Of a stretch of DNA of 64,000 nt, positions 1-8,946 are shown piece after piece. Location: contig NZ_NESS01000001.1 of assembly GCF_002128425.1 (NCBI RefSeq), positions 310,001-374,000 of the forward strand, read 5' to 3'. This stretch comes from Gottfriedia acidiceleris (GTDB lineage: Bacteria; Bacillota; Bacilli; Bacillales; Bacillaceae_G). Below the pieces are notes generated by a model. It saw only the letters and a list, made by a program, of their open reading frames with translations, was not told the origin of the DNA and made no database searches. Each line of letters starts with the position of its first letter. Positions within the stretch are counted from its first letter, which is position 1. The position numbers were made by a program, and so were the translations under genes.

Positions 1-670
1 ATCGTGCACTTCCATCAATTCTTGTAGCTCCTTCTTCAATTGCTACTAGTGTATTTGCCATCGCTAGAGAAAGATTATTATGTGCATGGAATCCAACCTC
101 AATATTAAGAGACTGACGTAAAGCAGCAATACGTTCTTTTACTTCATGGGGAAGAAACGCTCCTGCAGAGTCAACCATATATACGACATCCGCACCATAG
201 CTTTCCATCAATTTGGCTTGTTCTACTAATTTTTCAACTGGTGCCATATGGGACATCATTAAAAATCCGACAGTTTCTAATCCAAGCTCTTTGGACATAG
301 AAATATGTTGTTTCGAAACATCAGCTTCAGTAACATGTGTAGCTATACGAGCCATTTTTGCTCCGATATTTGCTGCCGTTTTCAATTCTTTCACCGTTCC
401 AATTCCAGGTAATAGTAAAACAGCAATCTTTGAATGATTACATGAATTTACCGCTGCTTCGATCAATTCAAATTCATTTGTTGTTGATAAACCATATTGT
501 AATGAAGAACCACCTAATCCATCTCCATGTGATACTTCAATAAAAGGCATTTTTGCATCATCAAGTGCCTTTGCAATTCGAACGACTTGATCTACTGTAT
601 ATGAATGGGCAATTGCATGGCTTCCATCTCGAAGTGCTACTTCTGTTACAATGACATTTTTATCAATCAT
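1..670 (-). CDS. 4-hydroxy-2-oxovalerate aldolase (partial, 3' end outside window)
   Basis: My own translation from the ATG at 670 gives 223 residues with no stop before the window edge. The N-terminal segment has the HMGL-family RDGSHA motif (about residues 15-20), later GFHAHNN, and DGSAR at the cut end, all typical of DmpG/MhpE aldolases, which split 4-hydroxy-2-oxovalerate into pyruvate and acetaldehyde. The family is about 340 residues long, so roughly a third is missing. A GAGGGAG ribosome site precedes the start. It lies 18 bases after the acetaldehyde dehydrogenase gene; the two enzymes normally form a channelling complex. It is the last visible gene of the meta-cleavage operon. Confidence 0.93.
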   Translation of the reverse strand, partial: MIDKNVIVTEVALRDGSHAIAHSYTVDQVVRIAKALDDAKMPFIEVSHGDGLGGSSLQYGLSTTNEFELIEAAVNSCNHSKIAVLLLPGIGTVKELKTAANIGAKMARIATHVTEADVSKQHISMSKELGLETVGFLMMSHMAPVEKLVEQAKLMESYGADVVYMVDSAGAFLPHEVKERIAALRQSLNIEVGFHAHNNLSLAMANTLVAIEEGATRIDGSAR

Positions 671-688
671 TCCACTCCCTCACTTTCT

Positions 689-1570
689 TTAAACTGTTTT
701 TACCACTTCATATTGCGCAATCTCTTCTGCTACTTTTACTGCTGATGCAGTCATTATATCTAAGTTCCCTGCATAGCTAGGTAAGTAGTCACCAGACCCT
801 TGAACTTCTAAATAAACTGTTACAGTTGAACCATCTATAATTGGATCCATTCTTAAACGATATCCCGGAACATACTCTTGAACCTTTTTCACCATTTGTT
901 TAACAGATTGGACCATGCTTTCATGATTAAAATCTTCATTCGTAACCTTACAATAAACTGTATCTCTCATCATAATTGGTGGTTCTGCTGGATTTAAAAT
1001 AATGATAGCTTTTCCTTTTTTAGCTCCACCAATCTCTTCAAGTCCTCGAGCCGTTGTGACAGTAAACTCATCGATATTAGCACGTGTACCAGGACCAGCA
1101 CTTTTTGAGCTGATTGTTGCAACGATTTCTGCGTAGTCAACTTCTGCAATTTGACAAATTGAATGAACAATCGGTATTGTTGCTTGCCCTCCACAAGTTA
1201 TTAAATTGACATTTTCTTCTACTATATGTGAACCTAAATTTACTGGGGGTACAACAAATGGCCCAATTGCAGCCGGCGTTAAATCGATGACGCGCTTCTT
1301 TAATTCCCCAAGTACTTTTGCATGATGAAAATGAGCTTTTGCAGAAGTTGCATCAAACAATAGATCAGCCAGTTCATTTCGTTCAATGAATCCCCTAATA
1401 CCATTATCGATTACTTCTATTCCCAATTCCTTTGCACGGTTTAACCCATCCGATTCTGGATCAATTCCAATCATCGTTGTTAATTCTAGAAATGGATTAT
1501 TTTGTAATTTCATCATTAAATCTGTTCCAATATTCCCCGAACCAATGATTCCGACTTTTAACTTATTCAT
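689..1570 (-). CDS. acetaldehyde dehydrogenase (acetylating), DmpF/MhpF family
   Basis: The protein is 293 residues from the ATG at 1570, chosen over the longer frame (to 1609) because GAGGTGAATAT sits directly before this ATG and the protein then begins [10 protein letters not shown]. It has an NAD-binding GSGNIG at residues 10-15 and the catalytic cysteine in LITCGGQA (Cys126). It converts acetaldehyde, NAD and CoA to acetyl-CoA and partners the aldolase encoded just downstream. It starts 13 bases past the stop of the hydratase gene, in one operon. The family identity is clear. Confidence 0.95.
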   Translation of the reverse strand: MNKLKVGIIGSGNIGTDLMMKLQNNPFLELTTMIGIDPESDGLNRAKELGIEVIDNGIRGFIERNELADLLFDATSAKAHFHHAKVLGELKKRVIDLTPAAIGPFVVPPVNLGSHIVEENVNLITCGGQATIPIVHSICQIAEVDYAEIVATISSKSAGPGTRANIDEFTVTTARGLEEIGGAKKGKAIIILNPAEPPIMMRDTVYCKVTNEDFNHESMVQSVKQMVKKVQEYVPGYRLRMDPIIDGSTVTVYLEVQGSGDYLPSYAGNLDIMTASAVKVAEEIAQYEVVKTV

Positions 1571-1583
1571 ATATTCACCTCGT

Positions 1584-2366
1584 TTATTTAAATGAAATCG
1601 AGACTTCACCTAATAATGGAAATTTCGCCGTAAACAGATCACCTGCATTTGCATTAATTGCAGCTGATAAAGCTCCTGATAAAATAATTTCTCCTGCATT
1701 TAGTGAGATGCCAAATTCACTTAATTTATTGGCTAACCATGCTACACAATGAATTGGGTTTCCTAACACTGCTTCTCCCTTACCTGAATTCATCAATTCT
1801 TCGTTACGATACAATTCCATCGTAACATTCGGTAAGTCGATTTCCTTTACATCGAAACGTTCATTACCAAGTACAAATAAACATGATGAAGCGTTATCGG
1901 CTACTGTATCCTCTAATCGAATTTTCCAATTTTCGATTCTACTATCAACTACCTCCAATGCAGGTACAATATAATCAGTTGCATTAACTACATCTTCAAA
2001 TGTAATATTTGGACCGATTAAATCCTTTTTTAAGACAAATGCAATTTCAGCTTCTACTTTTGGTAAGATCATATTTGCAACTGGAACTTCACCGAAATTA
2101 GGGATATTCATATCTGTAAGTAAGTGACCGTAATCTGGTTCATCTACTCCTAATAGCTCCTGCATGGCAATCGAAGTTAATCCAATTTTTTTACCGATAA
2201 TTTTCTGCCCTTTTTTCAATTTTTCTTCGACATTTGTTAATTGAATTTGATAAGCTTGCCTCTCAGTTAATCCAGGGTAAATCTCAGTCAAAGCTTTTAT
2301 ACTAATTCCACTCTCCTCTGCTTCTTGTAGCAGTATTGTTAGCTCGTCTACACTAGTAATCTTCAC
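1584..2366 (-). CDS. 2-oxopent-4-enoate hydratase (DmpE/MhpD type)
   Basis: The protein is 260 residues, starting at a GTG behind [15 protein letters not shown] (57-65), the metal-ligand pair in KVEAEIAF (Glu105, Glu107), [13 protein letters not shown] and CVAWLANKL match the hydratase DmpE better than its paralogue 4-oxalocrotonate decarboxylase DmpH. It adds water to 2-oxopent-4-enoate, giving 4-hydroxy-2-oxovalerate for the aldolase. Only one member of this hydratase/decarboxylase family is visible. The decarboxylase that must act just before it is not in the window, and may lie beyond the left edge. A bifunctional role cannot be excluded. Confidence 0.87.
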   Translation of the reverse strand: MKITSVDELTILLQEAEESGISIKALTEIYPGLTERQAYQIQLTNVEEKLKKGQKIIGKKIGLTSIAMQELLGVDEPDYGHLLTDMNIPNFGEVPVANMILPKVEAEIAFVLKKDLIGPNITFEDVVNATDYIVPALEVVDSRIENWKIRLEDTVADNASSCLFVLGNERFDVKEIDLPNVTMELYRNEELMNSGKGEAVLGNPIHCVAWLANKLSEFGISLNAGEIILSGALSAAINANAGDLFTAKFPLLGEVSISFK

Positions 2367-2389
2367 ATTCTTTGGCCCCTTTTTAATTT

Positions 2390-3862
2390 TTATAATTTAA
2401 TCGTTATATTCGATAATTCACTATAAAACTCAAAGCTATGAATTCCACCTTCACGACCTAAACCGCTTTGCTTCATTCCTCCAAATGGTGTACGTAAATC
2501 TCTTAAATACCAAGTATTTACCCAAATAATTCCTGCTTCAATTTGATGAGCAACACGATGTGCTCTTCGCAAATCATTTGTCCAAATTGTAGCTCCTAAA
2601 CCATAATGTGTATCATTTGCCCATTCAATCACTTCTTCTTCCGAATCAAAAGGCATAACTGTTACGACTGGACCAAATATTTCTTCTCTTACACATCTAG
2701 AGTCACGATTTAATCCAGTAATGATTGTCGGTGAGATAAAGCATCCTTTTTCAATTGATGCTGGTCTATTACCGCCAGTTAAAATAGTTCCGCCTTCTTC
2801 TTTGGCGATCTCGATATAAGATAATACTTTTTCATAATGTTCCTTACTAATAACCGCACCAACTTTTGTGCCTTCTTCAAACGGATCACCAATTTTTAAT
2901 TCATTTGTTTTCGCAACAAATTTTTCAATAAATTCATCAAAGATTGATCTTTGAACGTAAATACGAGATCCACATAAACAAACCTCTCCTTGATTCATAA
3001 ACGATGATTTTAAAGTTGTTTCAATCACTTCATCTAAATCAGAATCTGCAAAAATAATGTTTGGATTTTTCCCACCAAGCTCAAACGATAATTTTTTTAA
3101 CGTTGGAGCTGCTGCCTTCATAATTGCTGAACCTGTTTTTGTTTCACCAGTAAATGTGATGGCATCTACATCACTGTGCTCTGTTAAAGCTGAACCTGCC
3201 GCGTTTGCTCCAAATCCGTGTACAACATTTACAACTCCGTCAGGTACGCCTGCATCTTTACAAATTTCAGCTAAAACTGTAGCTGTCATTGGTGTCCATT
3301 CTGCTGGTTTCATAACTGCTGTATTTCCAGCCGCTAAACATGGTGCAAGCTTCCATGTTAATAGTAATAAAGGCAGATTCCATGGGTTTATCATTCCGAC
3401 TACACCAACTGGCCTACGATATGTATAATGTAAGGCAGTTTGATCTTGCATATGAGACTCAGAGCTTAAAGTTGTAATATAATCAGCAAAAAAATAAAAA
3501 TTATGAGCCGATCTAGTAATATCAACTTCTAAAGCAAGATCATATGGCTTTCCAGTATCCATTGCTTCTAAAGTCGCTAATTCTTCTTTTCGTGCTAGAA
3601 TTCCGTCGCCGATTTTTCTTAATACTGCTGCCCTTTGATTGCTAGTAAACTGTTTCCACTCACCTTTTAACGCTCGTTTTGCTGCTCTCACCGCTAAATC
3701 AATTTCTAACTTGCCTCCTTCAGATACAGAACCTAACACTTCTTCGGTTGCTGGATTAATATTTAAAAATGTTTTTTGATTAAAAGAAGGAATGTATTGT
3801 CCATCAATAAAGTGCTTACAATCGATCGGTAATGTTTTATTTTTCTTCTCAGTAACTTGCAT
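2390..3862 (-). CDS. 2-aminomuconate 6-semialdehyde dehydrogenase (NAD aldehyde dehydrogenase)
   Basis: The protein is 490 residues, with start taken at the ATG at 3862 because TAGGTG lies 6 bases upstream; a GTG at 3871 is in frame but falls on that ribosome site. It has the full aldehyde dehydrogenase fold, with FELGGK (general-base Glu261) and NQGEVC (nucleophile Cys295). The family includes 2-hydroxymuconate and 2-aminomuconate semialdehyde dehydrogenases (XylG/DmpC, AmnC). Its position between the deaminase and the hydratase genes, beside ACMS decarboxylase, favours 2-aminomuconate semialdehyde as substrate. The exact substrate is inferred from context. Confidence 0.9.
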   Translation of the reverse strand: MQVTEKKNKTLPIDCKHFIDGQYIPSFNQKTFLNINPATEEVLGSVSEGGKLEIDLAVRAAKRALKGEWKQFTSNQRAAVLRKIGDGILARKEELATLEAMDTGKPYDLALEVDITRSAHNFYFFADYITTLSSESHMQDQTALHYTYRRPVGVVGMINPWNLPLLLLTWKLAPCLAAGNTAVMKPAEWTPMTATVLAEICKDAGVPDGVVNVVHGFGANAAGSALTEHSDVDAITFTGETKTGSAIMKAAAPTLKKLSFELGGKNPNIIFADSDLDEVIETTLKSSFMNQGEVCLCGSRIYVQRSIFDEFIEKFVAKTNELKIGDPFEEGTKVGAVISKEHYEKVLSYIEIAKEEGGTILTGGNRPASIEKGCFISPTIITGLNRDSRCVREEIFGPVVTVMPFDSEEEVIEWANDTHYGLGATIWTNDLRRAHRVAHQIEAGIIWVNTWYLRDLRTPFGGMKQSGLGREGGIHSFEFYSELSNITIKL

Positions 3863-3918
3863 AATAGGCACCTACCATTCTAATAGAATAAAAGGTGACA
3901 CGAGTGTCACCAAATTTT

Positions 3919-4380
3919 TCAATCCTCTATTTCTACAACCATTTCAATTTCGATCGCTGTGTTATGTGGAAGCTGTGCCATCCCAACAGCTGACCTGGCA
4001 TGTTTTCCTCTTTCACCAAACACTTCTACTAAAAGGTCCGAAGCTCCATTCATCACTTTCGGATGATCATAGAAATCTTCTGTACTATTTACAAAGCCTA
4101 ATATTTTTACAATTCGCTTTACTTTCGAAAGCTCCCCTAATTCGTACTTTAATACACTAATTAAATTTAACATTGACTCTCTGGAAGCTGCGTATCCTTC
4201 CTCGAGTGTTAACTCTCGTCCAACTTTGCCATGGTATTCGTCTACACCTTGCCCAGATGTAAATAGTAGATTACCAGTACGAACAGACTTTACATAATTA
4301 CCTGATGCCGGTCTAATTGCTTTAAGTGCATAACCTAAACTTATTAATCTATCTTCTGGAGTCAATACTTTGTTTTCCAT
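3919..4380 (-). CDS. 2-aminomuconate deaminase, RidA (YjgF/YER057c/UK114) family
   Basis: The protein is 153 residues with a RidA fold. The key arginine is in ARSAVGMAQLP (Arg129) and the acidic tail EIEMVVEIE is present. Known 2-aminomuconate deaminases of aminophenol and nitrobenzoate pathways belong to this superfamily; they release ammonia from 2-aminomuconate to give 4-oxalocrotonate. The protein is longer than generic RidA (about 125 residues) because of an N-terminal extension, as in AmnD-type deaminases. It overlaps the end of the ACMS decarboxylase gene by 32 bases, suggesting translational coupling, and has TAAGGAGG upstream. Confidence 0.85.
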   Translation of the reverse strand: MENKVLTPEDRLISLGYALKAIRPASGNYVKSVRTGNLLFTSGQGVDEYHGKVGRELTLEEGYAASRESMLNLISVLKYELGELSKVKRIVKILGFVNSTEDFYDHPKVMNGASDLLVEVFGERGKHARSAVGMAQLPHNTAIEIEMVVEIED

Positions 4381-5386
4381 GAAGTAAATCTGCCTCCTTA
4401 ATATTTAAAAATTTCAGGGCATTTTTTCCTAAAATAGCCTCTTTCATTTCTTTGTTAATATCCATTTGATTAATGACTCTTCCAGGTGGCGTTTCTCTTA
4501 ATAAGAAAGGATAATCCGAGCCCATCACAATTTTGTCATAGCCGAATCGGTTAATTAAAAATTGAATATTGATTGGATCATAGTGAAGAGAGTCAAAATA
4601 GAAATTACTTACATAATGACTTGGTGGATAAGCAGTTTTCCGCAAATGCGGCCATACCTTCCATCCTTGATCTAATCTAGGTAAAATAAACGGGAATGAA
4701 CCTCCACCATGTGCAAAACAAATCTTTAATTTTGGATATTTTTCAATCACTCCACCAAATGTTAAGCTAGCAGCAGCTAAAGCTGTTTCGCTCGGCATTC
4801 CAACTGTGTACATAAAGTTATGATCCGGAGTACGATCCTTTGCTAATGTTTCCCACGGATGAATAAACAATGGGACATTCCATTTTTCAGCCATTTCAAA
4901 AAATGGACTAAACTCATCACTGTCTAAATTTGTTCCATTTACATTTGTACCAATTTCAAGTCCACTTAATCCAAGTGTATGAATACAACGATCCATTTCT
5001 TGAATGGCTACTTCAGCGTTCTGCATTGGAACTGTCCCTAATCCAATAAACTTGGAAGGATTCTTTTTAACTGTATTTGCTATAAAATCATTTTGAATTT
5101 GAGCCATTTCCAATGCAGCTTGAGCTGGTGCCCAATACGAAAATGTAACTGGAATTGGTGACAGCACTTGCATTGTTACATCTTCATTATTCATGTCCTC
5201 AATTCTCTTCTCAGGACTCCAAACTTGATCAGTTACTTCCCTAAATACTTTTCCTTTAACCATAATATTGGCCCCACATGAACATGTCGGTTGTAAAATT
5301 GGCCATCTTTCATGACCATATTTTTCAAAAAAATTCGGTAAGTCCTCAGGAATTATGTGTGTATGAAAGTCTATACGCATACCCAT
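4349..5386 (-). CDS. 2-amino-3-carboxymuconate-6-semialdehyde decarboxylase (ACMSD)
   Basis: The protein is 345 residues of the amidohydrolase superfamily. Metal ligands are visible as HTH (His8, His10), IHPWE (His176), AHGGG (His226) and GSDYPF (Asp291), the ACMSD pattern. It decarboxylates the ring-cleavage product ACMS to 2-aminomuconate semialdehyde, before the product can cyclise to quinolinate. An ATG at 5380 (starting MRIDFHTH) is an alternative start. It overlaps the 3-hydroxyanthranilate dioxygenase gene by 16 bases and the deaminase gene by 32, so the three steps are tightly coupled. Confidence 0.94.
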   Translation of the reverse strand: MGMRIDFHTHIIPEDLPNFFEKYGHERWPILQPTCSCGANIMVKGKVFREVTDQVWSPEKRIEDMNNEDVTMQVLSPIPVTFSYWAPAQAALEMAQIQNDFIANTVKKNPSKFIGLGTVPMQNAEVAIQEMDRCIHTLGLSGLEIGTNVNGTNLDSDEFSPFFEMAEKWNVPLFIHPWETLAKDRTPDHNFMYTVGMPSETALAAASLTFGGVIEKYPKLKICFAHGGGSFPFILPRLDQGWKVWPHLRKTAYPPSHYVSNFYFDSLHYDPINIQFLINRFGYDKIVMGSDYPFLLRETPPGRVINQMDINKEMKEAILGKNALKFLNIKEADLLHGKQSIDSRR

Positions 5387-5910
5387 TCATCCGCTTCCTC
5401 TTTCATGACATGACCACAGTTTTTACATGTTCTTAATTCAAGGCTAGCATTGAATTGTTCAATTGCTTCTTTCACTTGCGTACCAATATCCGTTAATTGA
5501 ACTGTCTTTTTATGCATTTCTTCATTACACTCATCACAGAACCAAACAAAGCTTTCTAATTCACCTTCTGCTCTTTTTCGTTCAAGTACAATTCCATATG
5601 AATCTTTTACTCTATGAGGTGAGTGTGGAACAAAAGAAGGCAGCATAAAAACTTCACCTTCTCCAACTGTTACAACTTCACGCTTACCATCTGGCGTAAT
5701 ACACTCAACATAGCAATTGCCTTTAATTTGATAGAAAAATTCATCTGCAGGATCGATATGGAAGTCTCTACGTTTATTTGGTCCTCCAATAATCATTGCA
5801 GCATATTCTGAATCTTCCCAAATAACTTTATTATTAACTGGTGGTTTTAATAGCTCTTTATTATCCTCAATCAGTTTGAAAATATTAAAAACTCGACTTT
5901 TAAGATCCAT
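5371..5910 (-). CDS. 3-hydroxyanthranilate 3,4-dioxygenase
   Basis: The protein is 179 residues from the ATG at 5910, preferred to the ATG at 5925 because GGGAGG lies 7 bases before it. It is a cupin with the iron ligands His51, Glu57 and His96 and substrate-contact residues equivalent to Arg47, Arg100 and Glu110. The C-terminal rubredoxin-like zinc site of bacterial enzymes is present as two CxxC pairs (Cys125/128 and Cys162/165). It opens 3-hydroxyanthranilate to ACMS, which the next enzyme decarboxylates. It is the first gene of the overlapping cluster, 53 bases after the regulator gene. Confidence 0.95.
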   Translation of the reverse strand: MDLKSRVFNIFKLIEDNKELLKPPVNNKVIWEDSEYAAMIIGGPNKRRDFHIDPADEFFYQIKGNCYVECITPDGKREVVTVGEGEVFMLPSFVPHSPHRVKDSYGIVLERKRAEGELESFVWFCDECNEEMHKKTVQLTDIGTQVKEAIEQFNASLELRTCKNCGHVMKEEADEWVCV

Positions 5911-5948
5911 CTCTAATCCTCCCATTAATTCATTTTTATTTGAACTTT

Positions 5949-5962
5949 AGTAAGCGCTATCA
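5949..5962 (-). promoter_or_regulatory. candidate internal cre (CcpA) site
   Basis: The minus strand reads TGATAGCGCTTACT, which matches 12 of 14 positions of the cre consensus TGWAANCGNTNWCA with an intact CG core. It lies between the IclR gene and the dioxygenase gene, about 40 bases before the dioxygenase start, where CcpA could act as a roadblock. The assignment rests on motif match alone. Confidence 0.45.
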
Positions 5963-6709
5963 TTATGCATTAATATAACCAAGCTGATTTGAGACTGTTT
6001 TAGCAGTTTTCATAACATCTTGAATCATTCGACAAATGTCTTGGCTCATCATATACGAAACTGGTCCAACCATATTTAATGCTGCAAAAGTTTGGCCAGT
6101 ATATGTTTGAATTGGAGCTGCAATTCCGAATAATCCTAGATCATTTTCATTGTTGCTAATGCTATAACCATTTTCTCTAATCGCAGTCATTTCTTTTTTT
6201 AGTGCATCAATATTTGTAATTGTATTTGTTGTATAAGATTTAAATCCTCTTTCAATTGTTGTTTTTAAATAGGCTGGGTTATATGATAGTAGAATTTTAC
6301 CTGTACTCGTACAATATGCAGGGCGTTTAGCACCTATAAATGTCGGGACGGGTATCGAATGTTTTGAGGAAACTTTTAAGACAAATCTTACGTCCCCTTT
6401 ATCGAACATTCCGATATGAACTGTACTATCGTAATTTTTTAGTAGATTTTCTAATAATGGAATCGCTTCACTATATATGTCCTGTTGGTACATAACGTGA
6501 TTACTCCACTCAAGCAACTTCCAACCAAGTCGATACTTTTTCTTGTTGTCTTGAATTAAAATCCCTTCAGCACAAAGAGTTCGAACTAAATGATGGACTG
6601 AGCTTGCATTCATATTTAATTTTTCAGCTATTTCTAAATTACCTAGGACTGGTTCTTCTTCTGTAAAGCAATCTAATATTCTAGAAATCTTTTGAACTGA
6701 AGAGATCAT
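5963..6709 (-). CDS. IclR family transcriptional regulator
   Basis: The protein is 248 residues. The N-terminal winged helix (about 1-65, including NMNASSVHHLVRTL) is followed by an IclR effector domain (about 70-245) with the SISNNENDLGLFGIAAPI region. IclR proteins commonly control aromatic catabolism in response to a pathway compound. The gene is co-directional and embedded between the monooxygenase gene (59 bases upstream) and the ring-cleavage gene (53 bases downstream), so it probably regulates this operon and itself. Whether it activates or represses cannot be told. GAGGAGGGG precedes the ATG. Confidence 0.92.
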   Translation of the reverse strand: MISSVQKISRILDCFTEEEPVLGNLEIAEKLNMNASSVHHLVRTLCAEGILIQDNKKKYRLGWKLLEWSNHVMYQQDIYSEAIPLLENLLKNYDSTVHIGMFDKGDVRFVLKVSSKHSIPVPTFIGAKRPAYCTSTGKILLSYNPAYLKTTIERGFKSYTTNTITNIDALKKEMTAIRENGYSISNNENDLGLFGIAAPIQTYTGQTFAALNMVGPVSYMMSQDICRMIQDVMKTAKTVSNQLGYINA

Positions 6710-6768
6710 TAGATCCCCTCCTCTTTGATGCTAAAAAATTTCATATAATCCCTGCTTTCTAAAATTAA

Positions 6769-8268
6769 TCAGTTAACTTTAGAATTCGCTAGATTAGTCG
6801 ATACTCCTTTTAAGTTTTTTGCTCCATTTAATGCATCGTCTACCATACTAAATGTTTTCTTACGTTTCATTTGGTTATAGTAAATTGCTCTTTTTCGAAT
6901 TGGATCACCAGTATAATATCGTTCATACTGAAGTGCTCTTTGTCCAAAAGCTTCTCCACATAAATCCCATGCAAGTTTGAATAATTGAACTCGTTCTAAA
7001 GAGGATACACCTTCACGTCCAACATAGTATTTATCCATCGCATCTCTTAACTCTGGATGTTCAAAGTCTGCTTCTGTTGGTGACATTAATAAGCCGCCTG
7101 CACCAATTGTTTGTATCACTTCAATTGCTCTTGGGTACATAGTTGGAAGCAATCCACGAATTGTCTCAAGCGGTTCCCATGCCGGTCTTACTTCCCCTGA
7201 AGGTAATGTCTCATACTCTGTTTCAGAAACTCGAAGTAAAGCGCGAATTGTTTCAACTGATTGTAATAGTTCACCTAAGTCATTTTGGACATTTAAATAA
7301 ACATCTACTCCAATTGAATCAGCTAACTTACAAGCTACCTCTACTGCAAAAGCTAATTTTACATAGCCTCTCACGCCAGACTGATGAGCAGGCTGTTGTG
7401 CAATACCTGTTTTTGGATACAGATTATTTGCAGCTTCAACATTATTATGAATAAATACACGATTCCAAGGAATTAACACATCTTCAAATACAAGAACAGC
7501 ATCCATTTCTTCAAATCTAGATGCTAATGGATGATCAAAGAAGGACCTTTTACCATCTTGCATTTGCTCTCTACATAAAATTTTTAATCCTGGCGTGTCA
7601 ATTGGAAGTGCAAATGCTAAAGCATATCGCTCATCACCTTGGTGGAATCCAGGAAATGAATAAATAATGACTTCATCTGTAATTGGTGCTAATGTTGCAA
7701 GCATTTTAGCCCCTCTAACTACTAATCCATCAACCGTTTCTTCAACAGCACCTAAATGTGTAAATAGATCTTTTTGTTCATAAGATGGCTTGCTACGATC
7801 ATTTTGTGGGTTAATAATTGCGTGAGTTAAGAAGATGTCGTTATCACGAACAAATTTGAAATAATTTTGGACATTTTTTGACCACTCTGGATTATATTTA
7901 TCTAAAAACCACGAATTACTAGCCATTGAAGTTAAGACAATGTTCAAGAAATCTGGTGTTCTTCCCATTAAACCAAATGTTGACTTTGCATATGCTTCGA
8001 ACAGATCTCCACGCTTTTTAATATCTTCAGATGACTTAGGCACTAAAAATGCATTAGAAATTCGCTCACCAGTTTCTTCACAAATATGTGTGATTTTGTC
8101 TTGATAAGCTGGATCGAACTGCATATCATATAATTTTGCAATCTCTAGAATAGGTTGTTTAAAAACTGGATGGTTTACGATATCTTCTACTTTTTCTCCA
8201 CCTAGCCATACCTCTGGCTTTCTAGATCTTAGTCCATCAATATATTGCGCTCCTGTACGAATACCCAT
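6769..8268 (-). CDS. HpaB-type FADH2 monooxygenase, probable anthranilate 3-monooxygenase
   Basis: The protein is 499 residues, the full length of the 4-hydroxyphenylacetate 3-monooxygenase oxygenase component (HpaB) family, which has an acyl-CoA dehydrogenase-like fold. It starts [21 protein letters not shown] and contains the [10 protein letters not shown] region typical of the family. HpaB enzymes use FADH2 made by a separate reductase. A family member in Geobacillus thermodenitrificans is known to hydroxylate anthranilate to 3-hydroxyanthranilate. Because this gene heads a 3-hydroxyanthranilate pathway and no kynurenine gene is present, that reaction is the best guess. No flavin reductase gene is in the window. 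A 4-hydroxyphenylacetate substrate remains possible. Confidence 0.85.
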   Translation of the reverse strand: MGIRTGAQYIDGLRSRKPEVWLGGEKVEDIVNHPVFKQPILEIAKLYDMQFDPAYQDKITHICEETGERISNAFLVPKSSEDIKKRGDLFEAYAKSTFGLMGRTPDFLNIVLTSMASNSWFLDKYNPEWSKNVQNYFKFVRDNDIFLTHAIINPQNDRSKPSYEQKDLFTHLGAVEETVDGLVVRGAKMLATLAPITDEVIIYSFPGFHQGDERYALAFALPIDTPGLKILCREQMQDGKRSFFDHPLASRFEEMDAVLVFEDVLIPWNRVFIHNNVEAANNLYPKTGIAQQPAHQSGVRGYVKLAFAVEVACKLADSIGVDVYLNVQNDLGELLQSVETIRALLRVSETEYETLPSGEVRPAWEPLETIRGLLPTMYPRAIEVIQTIGAGGLLMSPTEADFEHPELRDAMDKYYVGREGVSSLERVQLFKLAWDLCGEAFGQRALQYERYYTGDPIRKRAIYYNQMKRKKTFSMVDDALNGAKNLKGVSTNLANSKVN

Positions 8269-8289
8269 TTAATAATTCCTCCACTCCGA

Positions 8290-8400
8290 TATGTAATTTT
8301 TTTAACATTTGTTTTTTAAATCGAATTCGGAAATTTTTTAAAGCGCTTTCATAAAAGTCAATTTCACTATTTTAAATTCTTTGCACCACCTACTACTATT
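8290..8400 (-). promoter_or_regulatory. operon promoter region with cre site
   Basis: Upstream of the monooxygenase gene the minus strand has a possible -35 TTGACT (8356-8361), and 8338-8351 reads TGAAAGCGCTTTAA, a near-palindromic cre site matching 13 of 14 consensus positions. A small dyad CGAATTCG (8322-8329) lies closer to the gene and could be part of a regulator site. No good -10 was found. Carbon catabolite repression by CcpA is inferred. The rest of 8269-8510 is AT-rich with no gene. Confidence 0.55.
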
Positions 8401-8510
8401 TATTTAAGTTAATTTCACTATAAAAAATTATAAAATTTTGAACAATCAAATAATTTCACAATATGAAATCCCTTATAAAAAAATGATTTAAATTTATTTT
8501 TTTACGTGCA

Positions 8511-8541
8511 AAAAAAATAAGACGCCAATAAGCGTCTTATT
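8511..8541 (-). terminator. Rho-independent terminator after yqkE-like gene
   Basis: A perfect 10-bp stem (AATAAGACGC, 8516-8525, with 8532-8541) and 6-base loop are followed on the minus strand by a run of T. It overlaps the stop codon of the small gene and separates it from the catabolic operon. Confidence 0.85.
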
Positions 8542-8794
8542 ATTTAAAGTCCTTCCAAGAAATATTACTTTCGTTTAATAACTCTTCAAATGTTTTATTT
8601 TTCTCACGTAATCTCTTTTCTTCACGAATACATGCTTCTTCTTCTTCTTTTTGCTTCGTTTCATTTTCTTGCAATTGTTTTTTTGTATTTTTTAATTTTT
8701 GAAGAACTTCTTCATTCATTAATGATCCTAATGATATTTTTTCTTTCTGTTCGTACGTCGGTTTTACAGGTTGCTGTGGCTTTCTTTTTTTCAT
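8540..8794 (-). CDS. yqkE: YqkE family protein (DUF3886)
   Basis: The protein is 84 residues, highly charged and mostly predicted coiled coil, starting MKKRKPQQP and ending NESNISWKDFK, which fits the short Bacillus YqkE/DUF3886 proteins. Function is unknown. No membrane segment or signal peptide is seen. AGGTGATAT-type ribosome binding precedes the ATG. It is a single-gene unit with its own terminator. Confidence 0.72.
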   Translation of the reverse strand: MKKRKPQQPVKPTYEQKEKISLGSLMNEEVLQKLKNTKKQLQENETKQKEEEEACIREEKRLREKNKTFEELLNESNISWKDFK

Positions 8795-8900
8795 TTTATA
8801 TCACCTTCCATTTCCATTATTTTAACATGAATTTATAGTAGAAAGAGAAGTATTTCAACTTTGCTTTTATTATAAAACTACTATTTACCTTTCTTGAAAT

Positions 8901-8932
8901 AAAACAATAGGATGCCGCAGCATCCTATTATT
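8901..8932 (-). terminator. terminator after asnS
   Basis: A 10-bp perfect stem (AATAGGATGC, 8906-8915, with 8920-8929) closes a CGCA loop and is followed on the minus strand by GTTTTATTT. It lies about 17 bases past the asnS stop. Confidence 0.85.
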
Positions 8933-8946
8933 GATTTTATATTAAA

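Noticed and set aside
3057-3428. 123-codon plus-strand frame opposite the aldehyde dehydrogenase gene
   Set aside because: Antisense shadow of a conserved enzyme; no ribosome site.
3792-4160. 122-codon plus-strand frame across the dehydrogenase-deaminase junction
   Set aside because: Runs antisense through two conserved genes; the composition is that of a complementary strand.
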